DNA of 64,000 nucleotides from Paenibacillus paeoniae (GTDB lineage: Bacteria > Bacillota > Bacilli > Paenibacillales > Paenibacillaceae), in NCBI RefSeq assembly GCF_003388735.1, contig NZ_QUBQ01000001.1, positions 434,001 to 498,000 of the forward strand, written 5' to 3'. Numbering within the stretch: position 1 is the stretch's first letter; each line of letters starts with the position of its first letter. A model generated the notes under the pieces. The model was not told the DNA's origin and made no database searches. It was given only the letters and a program-made list of their open reading frames with translations. Both the position numbers and the translations under genes were made by a program. This document shows, piece by piece, positions 1-8,478 of this stretch.

Positions 1-55
1 ATCCTGATATCGGTGCATTTCAATATCAAAGCAAATAAACAATGTTTCAACTTGA

Positions 56-92
56 AGCGGTGTCAGGCTAGAATCCTGATATCGCTTTTTTA
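56..92 (+). terminator. Rho-independent terminator of an upstream gene
   Basis: Left arm AGCGGTGTCAGG (56-67) pairs with CCTGATATCGCT (75-86) using G-U pairs, followed by a T run. It closes a transcription unit that lies left of the window. It closely resembles the terminator at 3650-3687. Confidence 0.8.
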
Positions 93-168
93 TTTTCTGC
101 ATGATTTAAGTTGTCGTGTTCGATAAGCAGGCTGAAGCTGTTTTGTTCCGATCTCTTCGATCAATCAG

Positions 169-217
169 TTGTCGGTTATCGGTTTTAATGACATAATGAA
201 ATCGAACCGTTACCAGT
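169..217 (+). promoter_or_regulatory. Promoter and putative autoregulatory operator of the LacI-type gene
   Basis: A -35 TTGTCG (169-174) and -10 CATAAT (192-197) are separated by 17 nt. Directly downstream, three bases after the -10, lies a site containing TCGAACCG (202-209). The same eight bases occur at the same distance from the -10 in the promoter of the downstream enzyme gene, where they form half of a full palindrome (1348-1365). Autoregulation is an inference from this matching register. Confidence 0.6.
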
Positions 218-260
218 AAATTTGAATTCGGTTAAGTATATAATTTAGGAGCAGATTCAG

Positions 261-1283
261 ATGACAAAATCAGATTCGGTTACGATTGCTGATGTCGCTA
301 AACGGGCAGGTGTGGCGAAATCTACGGTGTCGCGCATCATAAACGATGTACCCGGCGTCAAGCCGGTAACGCGCAGCAAAGTGCTTCAAGCGATTGAAGA
401 GCTGGGTTTCCGTCCTAATATGCTGGCAAGAAGCTTGAAGACAAATATGAAGCAGCAGATTGCTCTTGCCATTGACGATATTCGAAACCCTTATTACCCG
501 GAGCTGGCTTGGGCTGTGGAGCAGGTTGCGAAGGAAAACGGGTTCCGGCTTGTTCTGATCAACCATTACGGCAATCCGACGGAGGAGCTTTCGATCCTTA
601 GCAGAGTCAATGAAATGCATATAGACGGAATCATTATGCTAACGATCAGTTATCCGGCGGCATTAAAAAAATATATTAATCACTCGTCGGTGCCTGTATG
701 CCTGATCGGCCATATGGGCGATGATGTGAATGCGGATATGGTGCATTTGTCAAAGTCGGAAGGTATACTTGCCATGGAGCATTTGATACGGATTGGCTGC
801 ACCAATATTGCGTACGCCGGAGGCCCCAAGGAGATCCATCAAGGGACTCGTTATGGTGCCTATGAGTGGTCACTTAACGCAAGCTTCATGAAGATTACAC
901 CCGCTAATGTATACATTGGCTCCGACTTCTCCATACAGACGGGCATACAAGCCGCCGATTATTTCTGCAATTTGCCCGTACTTCCCGACGGCGTATACGC
1001 TGCTAACGATATGATTGCTATTGGATTAATCCAGCGGCTGCTGGAGAAGGGGATTCGGGTACCGGAGGATGTCGCGGTAGTAGGGGTAGACGATATAAGC
1101 TGGTCAACCATTACAAAACCGCGAGTGACCTCTGTCTCAAATCTGACATCAGAGACGGGACGAATTGCAGCAGAGCTGTTGCTCAAGCGGATTAAAGAGG
1201 AGCAATCGACCCCGCTGCGCAGAATACAGCTGGAGCCTCGACTCATTGTGCGGGAATCCACTGTAAAAATAATAGAGTCCTGA
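261..1283 (+). CDS. LacI family transcriptional regulator
   Basis: A 340-residue cytoplasmic DNA-binding repressor. The N-terminal helix-turn-helix (residues 7-30, TIADVAKRAGVAKSTVSR) and hinge region ending in PNMLARSLK (52-60) are typical LacI, followed by a periplasmic-binding-protein-like effector domain to the end (VYAANDMIAIGL is the usual late motif). The AGGAG ribosome site 247-251 fixes the ATG at 261. It sits directly upstream of an ADP-ribosylglycohydrolase-like gene, and a palindromic LacI-type operator lies over the start site of that gene, so it most likely represses it and itself. The effector is unknown; a sugar or nucleoside derivative is a guess from the family. Confidence 0.93.
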   Translation: MTKSDSVTIADVAKRAGVAKSTVSRIINDVPGVKPVTRSKVLQAIEELGFRPNMLARSLKTNMKQQIALAIDDIRNPYYPELAWAVEQVAKENGFRLVLINHYGNPTEELSILSRVNEMHIDGIIMLTISYPAALKKYINHSSVPVCLIGHMGDDVNADMVHLSKSEGILAMEHLIRIGCTNIAYAGGPKEIHQGTRYGAYEWSLNASFMKITPANVYIGSDFSIQTGIQAADYFCNLPVLPDGVYAANDMIAIGLIQRLLEKGIRVPEDVAVVGVDDISWSTITKPRVTSVSNLTSETGRIAAELLLKRIKEEQSTPLRRIQLEPRLIVRESTVKIIES

Positions 1284-1316
1284 TTTTTCCAAATAAAAGA
1301 AGTCTTTCACGGTCCC

Positions 1317-1345
1317 TTGACATTGTTTAAGGGCCGTGTGATACT
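1317..1345 (+). promoter_or_regulatory. SigA promoter of the ADP-ribosylglycohydrolase-like gene
   Basis: A perfect -35 TTGACA (1317-1322), a 17-nt spacer and an extended -10 (TG at 1337-1338, GATACT at 1340-1345). The operator at 1348-1365 would cover the transcription start. The promoter also lies inside an inverted repeat (1308-1338). Confidence 0.7.
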
Positions 1346-1347
1346 TG

Positions 1348-1365
1348 TTTCGAACCGATTCGAAA
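1348..1365. promoter_or_regulatory. LacI-type operator palindrome
   Basis: TTTCGAACCGATTCGAAA is an 18-bp near-perfect dyad (only the central C-G/G-A step deviates). It begins three bases after the -10 hexamer, the classic blocking position for a LacI repressor. The adjacent LacI gene is the obvious candidate binder. A further imperfect half (ATTCGAAACCGA, 1431-1442) lies close to the ribosome site. Confidence 0.75.
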
Positions 1366-1456
1366 AGTTTCGTTAAAATAATACGATAACTTTTTACAAA
1401 CCCTTTGAATACATTTGCGATCTTTATTTTATTCGAAACCGACAGGAGAGAGAGAC

Positions 1457-3619
1457 ATGCAAAAATCGACAGCATCTCCCGCAAACCATAAAGGCTTGCA
1501 ACCAGATTATATTGAACGCACCTATGCGGGGTGGCTCGGCAAGATGGTGGGCGTTCGCCATGGCGCTAACGTTGAGAATTGGAGCTATGAAAGAATGCAG
1601 CGCGTTTTTGGAGAAATGACGAGCTACCCGCATCAATTCAGCAATTTTGCTGCCGATGACGATACGAACGGGCCTATCTTTTTCCTTCGGGCTCTTGAGG
1701 ATTATACACATACACGCGACATTACGGCGGAGCAGATCGGCCTTACTTGGCTGAACTATGCGCCGGATCAGCATGGCTTTTATTGGTGGGGCGGCTACGG
1801 AGTGTCCACGGAGCATACGGCTTACTTGAATTTGAAGAACGGCATTATGGCGCCTAGATCGGGCTCAATTGAGCAAAATGGCGCAGTGGTTGCAGAACAA
1901 ATCGGCGGTCAAATCTTCATCGATGTTTGGGGAATGATTGCACCGGGCAATCCGGAGCTTGCCGCCGAATATGCGGCGAAGGCAGCCAGTGTATCGCATG
2001 ACGGTGAAGGCATGTACGGTGGCCAATTTATCGCTGCCGCCATATCAGCTGCATATACGGCTGACACAATCGATGAGGTCATGGACGCAGCATTGTCCGT
2101 CATTCCGGAGGACAGTGTTTACCGAAGAATGACGAATGCCGTTAGAGCCTTCCACCGGGAGCATCCGGACAATTGGCGCGATTGCTTCTTATACGTCCGG
2201 GACAACTTCGGATACGACAAACATCCGGGCAACTGTCACATCATTCCGAACTCGGCTGTCATCGTTCTATCGATGTTGTACGGTGCAGGCGATTTCGCGC
2301 GTACAATCAATATTTGCAACATGTGCGGCTGGGATACCGATTGCAACGTTGGCAATGTTGGCGCTGTTATGGGCGTATTCGTAGGACTGGACGGCATCGG
2401 GGATGAGTGGAGAGCTCCAATCAATGATTTTATGTGCAGCTCCAGCGTGATGGGATCGCTTAACATTACGGATTTGCCTGCGTGCGCGGCCTATATTTCC
2501 CGATTCGGCTACCTTATAGCGGGCGACGCTATGCCGCAGGAATGGGAAGCGATATTACGGGGTCAAGGACCGAAATTCCATTTCGAATTTCCTGGATCTA
2601 CGCATGCGATGAGGACGAATACAAGTGACGAAGCTCATGTAGGGACTTGGCTTGAAAATACGACAGAATACGCTTATTCAGGCTCACGTTCATTGAAAGT
2701 GGCGTTCGACAAGGTGCAAGGCGGAGAAGCCTACCGGCTTTATCACCAGACGTACTACCGTCCTGCAGACTTCGATGACAGCCGCTATGATCCTAGCTTC
2801 TCACCGATTCTGTACCCGGGACAATCCATCTCGGCGCAACTGCTGTTGCCGAAGGACTCGCCGGTTTCGGTCAAAGCGGTTATGTATGTGAAAGATGGCA
2901 ATCGCAATGAACGGCATTACGGGGAGACGATTCAGCTTATACCTGGAGAGTGGCAGGCGGTTTCCTTCGATATTCCTTCCATGTCCGGCGCTTGTCTGGA
3001 GGAAGCGGGCGTAGAGTTTATTCCGTTAGATGGACGTTCGATGGATTTGATTGTTTATGTGGATGATTTCAACTTCTCCGGTCAGCCTCATTATGAGATT
3101 GATTTCAAACAAGAGCGTCTTGAGATTTGGAACAATCTCCATGTCGAAGTGAGCCAATTCTCGTATTTGAGAGGCATATGGACGCTGGAGAATGGCGAGC
3201 TGAGCGGCAGCTATGCAGGTGAGCCGGCGGAATGTTATACCGGAGAGCCGACATGGACCGATTACCGCCTGGAGGCTGAGCTTATTCCTCAGCTTGGCGA
3301 AGGCCATTATATGCTGACCCGCGTGCAAGGGGGCATTCGCAGCTATGCGGTAGGTCTGGCGCCGGGCGGAAAGCTCGCGCTTCTCAAAAACAACAACGGA
3401 TACCAGGTTTTGAAGGAAGTTGAGTTCCCTTGGGAAGCGGGACAAGCGTATACGCTCGCGGTTACTGCAAAGGGTGCTGCGTTCACGGTAGAATGGAATG
3501 GCGAGACGTTGCTGACTTACGAGGACAACGACCAGCCTTATCTGAATGGCAGCGTCGGCTTTGCGACAATGCAGGGAAGCCATACGCATTACACGCGTTT
3601 TGCGGTGAAAGGGATTTAA
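1457..3619 (+). CDS. ADP-ribosylglycohydrolase (DraG/ARH)-like protein with C-terminal beta-sandwich domains
   Basis: A 720-residue protein. The first ~340 residues carry the marks of the DraG/ARH fold: AGWLGKMVG near the N-terminus, the acidic metal cluster ADDDT (66-70), SHDGEG (180-185) and GWDTDCN (291-297), which match the paired metal sites of the family. Residues ~395-535 (SGSRSLKV and following) look like a carbohydrate-binding beta-sandwich, and ~545-720 like a concanavalin/LamG-type domain. No signal peptide is seen, so it is probably cytoplasmic. The start at 1457 is set by AGGAGAG at 1444-1450; an upstream TTG has no ribosome site. The DraG family removes ADP-ribose from proteins or small molecules, but the appended sugar-binding domains and a LacI-type regulator suggest a small ribosyl or glycosyl substrate. 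That substrate is inference. Confidence 0.8.
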   Translation: MQKSTASPANHKGLQPDYIERTYAGWLGKMVGVRHGANVENWSYERMQRVFGEMTSYPHQFSNFAADDDTNGPIFFLRALEDYTHTRDITAEQIGLTWLNYAPDQHGFYWWGGYGVSTEHTAYLNLKNGIMAPRSGSIEQNGAVVAEQIGGQIFIDVWGMIAPGNPELAAEYAAKAASVSHDGEGMYGGQFIAAAISAAYTADTIDEVMDAALSVIPEDSVYRRMTNAVRAFHREHPDNWRDCFLYVRDNFGYDKHPGNCHIIPNSAVIVLSMLYGAGDFARTINICNMCGWDTDCNVGNVGAVMGVFVGLDGIGDEWRAPINDFMCSSSVMGSLNITDLPACAAYISRFGYLIAGDAMPQEWEAILRGQGPKFHFEFPGSTHAMRTNTSDEAHVGTWLENTTEYAYSGSRSLKVAFDKVQGGEAYRLYHQTYYRPADFDDSRYDPSFSPILYPGQSISAQLLLPKDSPVSVKAVMYVKDGNRNERHYGETIQLIPGEWQAVSFDIPSMSGACLEEAGVEFIPLDGRSMDLIVYVDDFNFSGQPHYEIDFKQERLEIWNNLHVEVSQFSYLRGIWTLENGELSGSYAGEPAECYTGEPTWTDYRLEAELIPQLGEGHYMLTRVQGGIRSYAVGLAPGGKLALLKNNNGYQVLKEVEFPWEAGQAYTLAVTAKGAAFTVEWNGETLLTYEDNDQPYLNGSVGFATMQGSHTHYTRFAVKGI

Positions 3620-3649
3620 CGAGGCTTCTTCTACACAAATAGAGATTGA

Positions 3650-3687
3650 AGCGGTATTAGGCCACAGGGTCTGGTACCGCTTTTTTG
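3650..3687 (+). terminator. Rho-independent terminator after the ADP-ribosylglycohydrolase-like gene
   Basis: Arm AGCGGTA (3650-3656) pairs with TACCGCT (3675-3681) with an inner GGCC/GGTC extension, then a T run. The preceding ten bases and both arms are nearly identical to the terminator at 52-92. Confidence 0.85.
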
Positions 3688-3731
3688 TTGTGTGAAATAA
3701 GGAACGATTGAGAAATTTTGTTTTCAAACAC

Positions 3732-3748
3732 TGACATACAAGATGTCA
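3732..3748. promoter_or_regulatory. Dyad TGACAT-N5-ATGTCA, possible operator
   Basis: A perfect 6-5-6 inverted repeat lies about 100 bp before the NmrA-like gene, in an AT-rich stretch suitable for a promoter. This size and symmetry suit a small homodimeric repressor, but no such regulator is encoded next to it. The 231-nt gap it lies in otherwise shows only the upstream terminator and the ribosome site. Confidence 0.4.
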
Positions 3749-3850
3749 TATTTCCTGCGTTACGATCTCTGTAGCGAATCGGATCAAGCATCTCGGGAGA
3801 GGGGTGAAGCCATTCGCGCAAGATATGAAAAATAAAGGAGGCCGTAACAG

Positions 3851-4672
3851 ATGACGATTCTGGTAACTGGCGCAACAGGGACGATTGGAAGAGATGTAGT
3901 GGAGCAGCTTTTGAAGAAGGGAGTGCGGGTCAAGGCAGTTACTCGCAACCCGGAGACGGCGCAATTGCCGGAAGGGGCGGAGGCGGTAGCGGGAGATTTG
4001 ACAAAGGCGGACACGCTTCGGAAGGCGCTGGCGGGCGTTACCGGTATTCATTTGATTGCTTCCAGCTATGATTCGTATGTGCCATGGTATACCGATCCAG
4101 CCCTTATCCGGCTTGCAGAGGAAGCGGGCGTGCAGCGGGTATCCCTGCTGATGTCTTATGAAGAGGGGCCGCTGGAAGAGGAGCTTAAAGCAAGTTCGTT
4201 GGAATGGACGATGCTTATGCCTGTGGAGTTTATGTCCAATGCGCTGATCGACTGGCAGCCGACTATTCAAGCGGAGGGAGTCGTCCGCGAGCCATTCGGG
4301 TCTGTGCGCAGCGCCCGGATTCACGAGGGAGATATCGCCGCTGTCTCTGTTGCGGCATTAACAAATGGCGGGCATCATGGTCAAAGCTATTGCTTGACGG
4401 GACCAGAGGCGTTGTCACGAATGGAGGCGGTCAAGGTTCTCGCGGAAGCGATAGGGAGGGATATTCGCTTCGAGGAGTTGTCGGAGGAGGAAGCCAGACA
4501 AAGATGGAGCGGTCAGGGGCATGATGAGGAATCCATCGCGTTTTTTGTCCAGATGGGCAAAAATCCGCCCGAGATCGGGTATACGGTGCTGCCGACAGTG
4601 GAGCAGGTGACCGGCAAGCCGGCAAGAACATTCGCCGAGTGGGCATTAGAGCATAAGGATCGGTTTATCTGA
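3851..4672 (+). CDS. NmrA-like NAD(P)-binding protein
   Basis: A 273-residue atypical short-chain dehydrogenase. The N-terminal Rossmann motif [10 protein letters not shown] (5-14) binds NAD(P), and the family-typical VKAVTRNP and GDL segments follow. The Tyr-x3-Lys catalytic pair of classical SDRs is not evident, as in NmrA/QOR2-like members that act as redox sensors or reductases. AAAGGAGG at 3835-3842 supports the ATG. The stop TGA overlaps the ATG of the next gene, so it is translationally coupled to a DrrAB-type exporter. The substrate is unknown. Confidence 0.88.
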   Translation: MTILVTGATGTIGRDVVEQLLKKGVRVKAVTRNPETAQLPEGAEAVAGDLTKADTLRKALAGVTGIHLIASSYDSYVPWYTDPALIRLAEEAGVQRVSLLMSYEEGPLEEELKASSLEWTMLMPVEFMSNALIDWQPTIQAEGVVREPFGSVRSARIHEGDIAAVSVAALTNGGHHGQSYCLTGPEALSRMEAVKVLAEAIGRDIRFEELSEEEARQRWSGQGHDEESIAFFVQMGKNPPEIGYTVLPTVEQVTGKPARTFAEWALEHKDRFI

Positions 4673-5625
4673 TGTCGATAGCCATTGAAGTGAAACAGCT
4701 TCGAAAGTCATACCGCAACAGGGAAGTGGTGAAAGGGATTGACCTTTCTATTCACCAAGGAGAACTGTTCGCTCTGCTTGGCCCCAACGGAGCGGGCAAA
4801 ACAACGGTCATCGAGATGCTGTCCACGCTCATCCTTCCAGATAGCGGCACGGCGCGGATCGGAGGGCATGATGTAGTGAAGGATGCTGCAGCCGTCCGGA
4901 GCAAAATCAGCCTGACCGGACAGTTCGCTGCGCTGGATGAAGGGCTGTCCGGCTTTGAGAATTTGGCGATGTTCGCCAAGCTGTAAGGATATTCGTGGAA
5001 GGAAGCGCGGCGATTAGCCGATGAGCTGTTGCCCGCTTTCGGCCTAGAGGAGGCGAAACACCGCCTTGTGGAGCAATACTCCGGAGGCATGAGGAGGCGA
5101 CTGGACGTTGCGGCTAGCGTATTGGCTCAGCCGGAAGTGATCTTCCTGGATGAGCCGACGACGGGGCTGGATCCCCAGAGCCGTCTGCAAGTTTGGGAAG
5201 TGGTGCGTTCTTTGTTGAAGCAGGGCACGACCGTATTGCTGACGACTCAGTATTTGGAGGAGGCGGACCGACTGGCAGACCGGATTGCGGTGTTGGATGA
5301 AGGGCGCATCATTGCCGAAGGAACGCCAAGAGAGCTGAAAGCCGCCGTCGGCGGGAAGACGCTGTCGATCCGATTGAAGGAACACGTTGCGCTTGAGCCT
5401 TATATCCGGCTGCTGGCTGCCGAGCACGGGCTGCACATGAGGCGGGATGAAGAGGATCCGCTAATGATCAGAGTCCCTTCGCCTGATGAGCGGCTTGCGA
5501 GTTTGGCCGTCCAGACGCTTATGAACTATGACTGTCCGATAGCGGAATTCGCTCTTGCCGAGCCAAGTCTGGATGAAGTATTCCTGTCGCTCACCGACGC
5601 GCGCAAGAAGGAGGTGGTATCATGA
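4672..5625 (+). pseudogene. DrrA-like ABC exporter ATPase, interrupted by an in-frame stop
   Basis: Both halves lie in one frame: residues 1-104 carry Walker A GPNGAGKT (37-44), then a TAA at 4984-4986, then the same frame continues with GYSWKEARR, the signature YSGGM, Walker B VIFLDEPTTGLDP and the DrrA C-terminal domain. Read through, it would be about 317 residues, the normal length for the daunorubicin-resistance ATPase family. Homologues have a hydrophobic/aromatic residue before GY at this point, so a Tyr codon (TAT/TAC) to TAA change is the simplest explanation. The gene starts on the stop of the NmrA gene and overlaps the permease by 4 nt. It may be a true null allele, a suppressed stop, a split protein with re-initiation (TTG near 5029 is far from the break), or a sequencing error. 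Confidence 0.85.
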
Positions 5626-6458
5626 ACGAGTCCCGTTCGGGAAGCCCTTCGGATCAGCCAGCTTGGCTCATCCGTCGGACCGTCCCTCAGAGGCCGGGAC
5701 GTGCCGCGGCTACTGGGGTTTTTATGAGAAGAACCTTCCTTAGTGTCAAAAATAACCCGTTTGGCTTTATCGTGGATTGTCTGGCTTCGCCCGTTCTGAT
5801 GCTGCTTATCTTCACCTATTTGTTCGGCGGAGCTATTGCGGGATCGACATCCGAATATGTTCAATTTCTGCTTCCTGGCGCCATGGTACTAATTGTGGCT
5901 CCAATGACCGTCTACAGCGGGACCACTTTGTGCCAGGATATCTCGAAAGGTGTGCATAACCGGTTTCGGACGATGTCAGTCTGGCCGCCGGCGAGCGTGC
6001 TGGGGCCGATTATGACTGATTCCTTGCGTTATGTTGTTGCATCGATAGTTACAATCGGCATCGGTCTTCTTCTCGGTTTTCGTCCGGAAGGAGGAGCGGG
6101 AGGCGCACTAATGGCTCTTGCTTATGTCGTCTTCTTTGGTTTTAGCATCAGCTGGGTATTTGCGATGATGGGTATCGTGGTGAAGAAGCCGGAGACAGTC
6201 TCTGGAACGAGCATGGTTTTGATTTACCCGCTGCTCTTTGCAAGCAGCATCTTTGTCGACTCGGCTACGATGCCGGGCTGGCTGGGAAGAATGGTTGATT
6301 TTAATCCCATTAGCCTTGCGGCATCCACCCTCCGGGGTCTAATGCACGGCACAGCCACAGCAGCCGATCTTGCATGGGGCATCGGGATGGGGACGCTGCT
6401 AATCGCTGTTTTTGCTCCGCTCACGTTTTACTTTTTCCTAAAACATAATACGCGATAA
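5622..6458 (+). CDS. ABC-2 type multidrug/antibiotic exporter permease (DrrB-like)
   Basis: A 278-residue integral membrane protein. After ~40 polar N-terminal residues it shows about six membrane segments (for example FIVDCLASPVLMLLIFTYLF, the FLLPGAMVLIVAP block, and a last helix LLIAVFAPLTFYFFL). The FLLPG and GISW/SMV segments fit the ABC-2 permease family. Its ATG overlaps the end of the ATPase reading frame (ATGA), so it depends on translation of the interrupted ATPase. Substrates of this class are hydrophobic drugs or antibiotics; nothing here fixes which. Confidence 0.88.
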   Translation: MNESRSGSPSDQPAWLIRRTVPQRPGRAAATGVFMRRTFLSVKNNPFGFIVDCLASPVLMLLIFTYLFGGAIAGSTSEYVQFLLPGAMVLIVAPMTVYSGTTLCQDISKGVHNRFRTMSVWPPASVLGPIMTDSLRYVVASIVTIGIGLLLGFRPEGGAGGALMALAYVVFFGFSISWVFAMMGIVVKKPETVSGTSMVLIYPLLFASSIFVDSATMPGWLGRMVDFNPISLAASTLRGLMHGTATAADLAWGIGMGTLLIAVFAPLTFYFFLKHNTR

Positions 6459-6502
6459 GCGTGATGTACTCTTTAACTCCGATATTATCGAATATACAAA
6501 AG

Positions 6503-6561
6503 AAGCCCCTTTTGAACTGGCAGCCAAGTCTTCCATTCTACAAAAGGCTGGCTTTTTTTTT
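6503..6561 (+). terminator. Rho-independent terminator after the DrrB-like gene
   Basis: AAGCC-CC-TTTTG (6503-6513) pairs with CAAAAGGCTGGCTT (6541-6554), with a long loop that may hold a second hairpin, followed by nine T residues. Confidence 0.7.
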
Positions 6562-6705
6562 GTCTGGAGAAGCAAAAGCGATCGGGAGAACGTTTTTGTG
6601 CAGTTTGTGTTTTAAGTAATGAAGAATTTATGTGTTGTTTACATTCTGTTTAAACTGGGAAGCTATTGTAAAGATATAGAACATATATAGATAGGATGTG
6701 GAGAG

Positions 6706-8454
6706 ATGGAGAAAGAGAACAAGAAAGGTGCGGTCAAACGGTTTGCCAAGCTTATTATGGAGACCAACCCTCCCAAGCTGCTGCTGGGACTGGCTGTGCT
6801 GTTAAGTGTTATTACGACGCTTGTCGCACTCACGATTCCGTTATTTACAAAAGAACTGGTGAACGGCTTCTCATTCGGATCGCTTGGGTCGGGGCAGATT
6901 ATCGGAATCGCTGTGGCATTCATCGCGCAAGTGGTGGCTGGAGGTCTATCGGTCTATTGGCTCCATTACAGCGGCAACAAGATCGTATCCTCCATACGGG
7001 AACGGTTGTGGAGCAAGCTGCTGCGCCTGCCTGTGCCGTATTATGACAACAAGTCGTCGGGGGAAACCATCAGCAGGCTGACCAATGATACAGCTATTCT
7101 GAAAAGCTTGATTACCGAGCATATTACCGGCTTCTTCACCGGCATCTTGTCTGTAATCGGGGCGCTCGCAATCTTGTTCTATATGAACTGGCAAATGACG
7201 CTTGTCATGTTGGTCGTGTTCCCGGTAGCTGCGCTTATTATGTTTCCAATCGGATCTCGCATGTACAAGATATCGAAGGAGACACAGGAGGAAACTGCCA
7301 GATTCACATCGGTCATTAATAGGGTTGTATCCGAAATCCGGCTGGTGAAAGCATCTGGATCCGAGCCGATGGAATATGAGCATGGCCGCACAGGCGTGAT
7401 GAACCTGTTCCGTTTCGGACTGAAGGAAGCCAAGATGCAGGCATTGATTGCGCCAGTGATTTCTTTTATTATATTGCTGCTGCTGGTTGGCTTGATCGGC
7501 TTTGGCGGCGTACAAGTATCGTCGGGCGCAATAACAGCCGGAGAGCTGGTTGCTTTTATTATGTATTTATTCCAGATCATGCTGCCGCTTACGCAAATCT
7601 CTCAGTTTTTCACACAGTTTCAGAAGGCGATGGGAGCAACCGATAGTATTATTGCTATAATGGGCGCAGAGGAAGAGAATCAAGACAGCGGCAGTGAAGC
7701 CGAGCATATTCGCAAGACGGTATCGCTCGAGCGGGTATCGTTCGCTTATAAGCCTGAGGAGCCGATTCTGCAGGATGTCAGCATGAAGATTGAAGCGGGC
7801 AAGGTTACGGCGATTGTAGGCCCTAGCGGCAGCGGCAAGACGACGTTGTTCTCCCTGTTGGAGCGTTTCTACTCTCCGTCTGCAGGCAGTATCCGTATCG
7901 GCGAACAAGACTTGTCAGACGTGAAGCTGCGTTCCTGGCGGTCCAAGATTGGCTACGTCTCTCAGGAAAGCCCCATTATTGCGGGATCGATTCGCGATAA
8001 TTTGAGCTATGGGCTGGACCGGGCGATTAGCGACGAAGAGATGGAGAATGCAGCGCGAATGGCTTATGCCGACGGGTTCATCGGTGAGCTGCCTGACGGC
8101 TATGATACGGAAGTGGGCGAGCGGGGCATCAAGCTGTCCGGCGGACAACGCCAGCGAATTGCGATTGCAAGAGCGCTGCTACGCGACCCGGAGTTGCTTA
8201 TGCTGGATGAAGCGACCTCCAATCTGGACAGCAAGTCGGAAGAGGTCGTGCAGGATGCGCTTAAAAACTTGATGGTCGGCCGTACGACGATTGTCATCGC
8301 ACATCGTTTGTCCACGGTAGTGGATGCAGATACGATCGTATTTTTGGACAAGGGTCGAATTACAGGCAAAGGAACGCATGAGCAATTGTATCGCTCGCAC
8401 ACCCTGTACCGGGAATTTGCAGACGGACAATTAAAGATGAATAAATCGGCCTAA
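6706..8454 (+). CDS. ABC transporter, fused membrane and ATPase domains (BmrA/MsbA type)
   Basis: A 582-residue half-transporter expected to work as a homodimer exporter of lipophilic compounds. Six membrane segments occupy roughly residues 20-310 (an ABC type-1 exporter fold). The ATPase domain follows with Walker A GPSGSGKTT (~366-374), the signature LSGGQRQRIAIARAL, Walker B LLMLDEATSNLD and the H-loop IVIAHRLST. The ribosome site GTGGAGAG lies just before the ATG. It heads an operon with a response regulator and histidine kinase, an arrangement common for exporters induced by antimicrobials or envelope stress. Confidence 0.93.
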   Translation: MEKENKKGAVKRFAKLIMETNPPKLLLGLAVLLSVITTLVALTIPLFTKELVNGFSFGSLGSGQIIGIAVAFIAQVVAGGLSVYWLHYSGNKIVSSIRERLWSKLLRLPVPYYDNKSSGETISRLTNDTAILKSLITEHITGFFTGILSVIGALAILFYMNWQMTLVMLVVFPVAALIMFPIGSRMYKISKETQEETARFTSVINRVVSEIRLVKASGSEPMEYEHGRTGVMNLFRFGLKEAKMQALIAPVISFIILLLLVGLIGFGGVQVSSGAITAGELVAFIMYLFQIMLPLTQISQFFTQFQKAMGATDSIIAIMGAEEENQDSGSEAEHIRKTVSLERVSFAYKPEEPILQDVSMKIEAGKVTAIVGPSGSGKTTLFSLLERFYSPSAGSIRIGEQDLSDVKLRSWRSKIGYVSQESPIIAGSIRDNLSYGLDRAISDEEMENAARMAYADGFIGELPDGYDTEVGERGIKLSGGQRQRIAIARALLRDPELLMLDEATSNLDSKSEEVVQDALKNLMVGRTTIVIAHRLSTVVDADTIVFLDKGRITGKGTHEQLYRSHTLYREFADGQLKMNKSA

Positions 8455-8478
8455 TAAAGGGGCGAGGAGGTGCAGCAT

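Noticed and set aside
1308..1338. Inverted repeat CACGGTCCCTT...AAGGGCCGTG as a terminator of the lacI gene
   Set aside because: No T run follows, and the stretch contains the -35 and the start of the extended -10 of the next gene, so it is described as part of that promoter.
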